A stretch of DNA of 13,786 nt from CAYVTD01 sp964577665. GTDB lineage: Bacteria; Bacteroidota; Ignavibacteria; Kapaibacteriales; UBA2268. This document shows, piece after piece, positions 13,767 through 13,786 of this stretch (position 1 is its first letter; every line of letters starts with the position of its first letter). Location: contig CAZOBD010000105.1 in NCBI GenBank assembly GCA_964577665.1, forward strand, positions 1 through 13,786. Reading direction: 5' to 3'. Made by a program: the position numbers and the translations under genes. Below the pieces are notes generated by a model. That model was not told the origin of the DNA and did not search any database. It saw only the letters and a list, made by a program, of their open reading frames with translations.

Positions 13767-13786
13767 CTTTATTTCATGGCGGGGTA

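Overview
The window is a low-GC bacterial chromosome segment, almost certainly from a draft or metagenome assembly: it holds two runs of exactly 100 N (5582-5681 and 9468-9567). Gene content points to the Bacteroidota/Chlorobiota/Ignavibacteriota superphylum. A Bacteroidota-type promoter (TTTG, 20 nt, TAnnTTTG) lies at 5685-5716. The DksA-family protein has the degenerate zinc finger typical of that group. IleRS is the long type 2 enzyme, and the ileS-dksA-lspA-rluD order is familiar there. Placement nearer Ignavibacteria than Bacteroidia is a guess.

Layout. 1-652 has no gene but is packed with dispersed palindromic repeats and a G-quadruplex motif. 653-2586 (+) holds bcp (thiol peroxidase) overlapping tatD, whose reading frame runs without a stop into a signal peptide and an outer-membrane beta-barrel. 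2593-4599 (-) is gyrB, convergent with the barrel gene. 4600-4777 holds a MITE-like repeat. 4778-5581 (-) is a Dam/DpnM-type adenine methyltransferase whose N-terminus is lost in the first gap. 5862-6752 (-) is a soluble, coiled-coil histidine kinase. 6824-9817 (-) carries rluD, lspA and a DksA/TraR-family gene with a histone-H1-like Lys/Ala/Thr-rich repeat arm; the second gap falls in its 42-bp tandem repeat. 9992-13231 (-) is ileS. 13232-13786 is gene-free, AT-rich, with more C/G-rich repeats and a strong hairpin terminator at the end.

How the genes relate. The ileS-dksA-lspA-rluD block is a housekeeping cluster for tRNA charging, transcription control, lipoprotein maturation and rRNA pseudouridylation. 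gyrB and dam lie head to tail and may share transcripts. bcp and tatD are translationally coupled.

The most unusual points are: (1) the in-frame TatD / signal-peptide / beta-barrel fusion, with an internal ATG and a nearby T6 run that could instead be a frameshift; (2) the DksA-like protein with a repeat-expanded basic arm; (3) an IleRS2 with the swapped GXHH signature linked to mupirocin hyper-resistance. No CRISPR array, transposase or complete novel defence system was seen.
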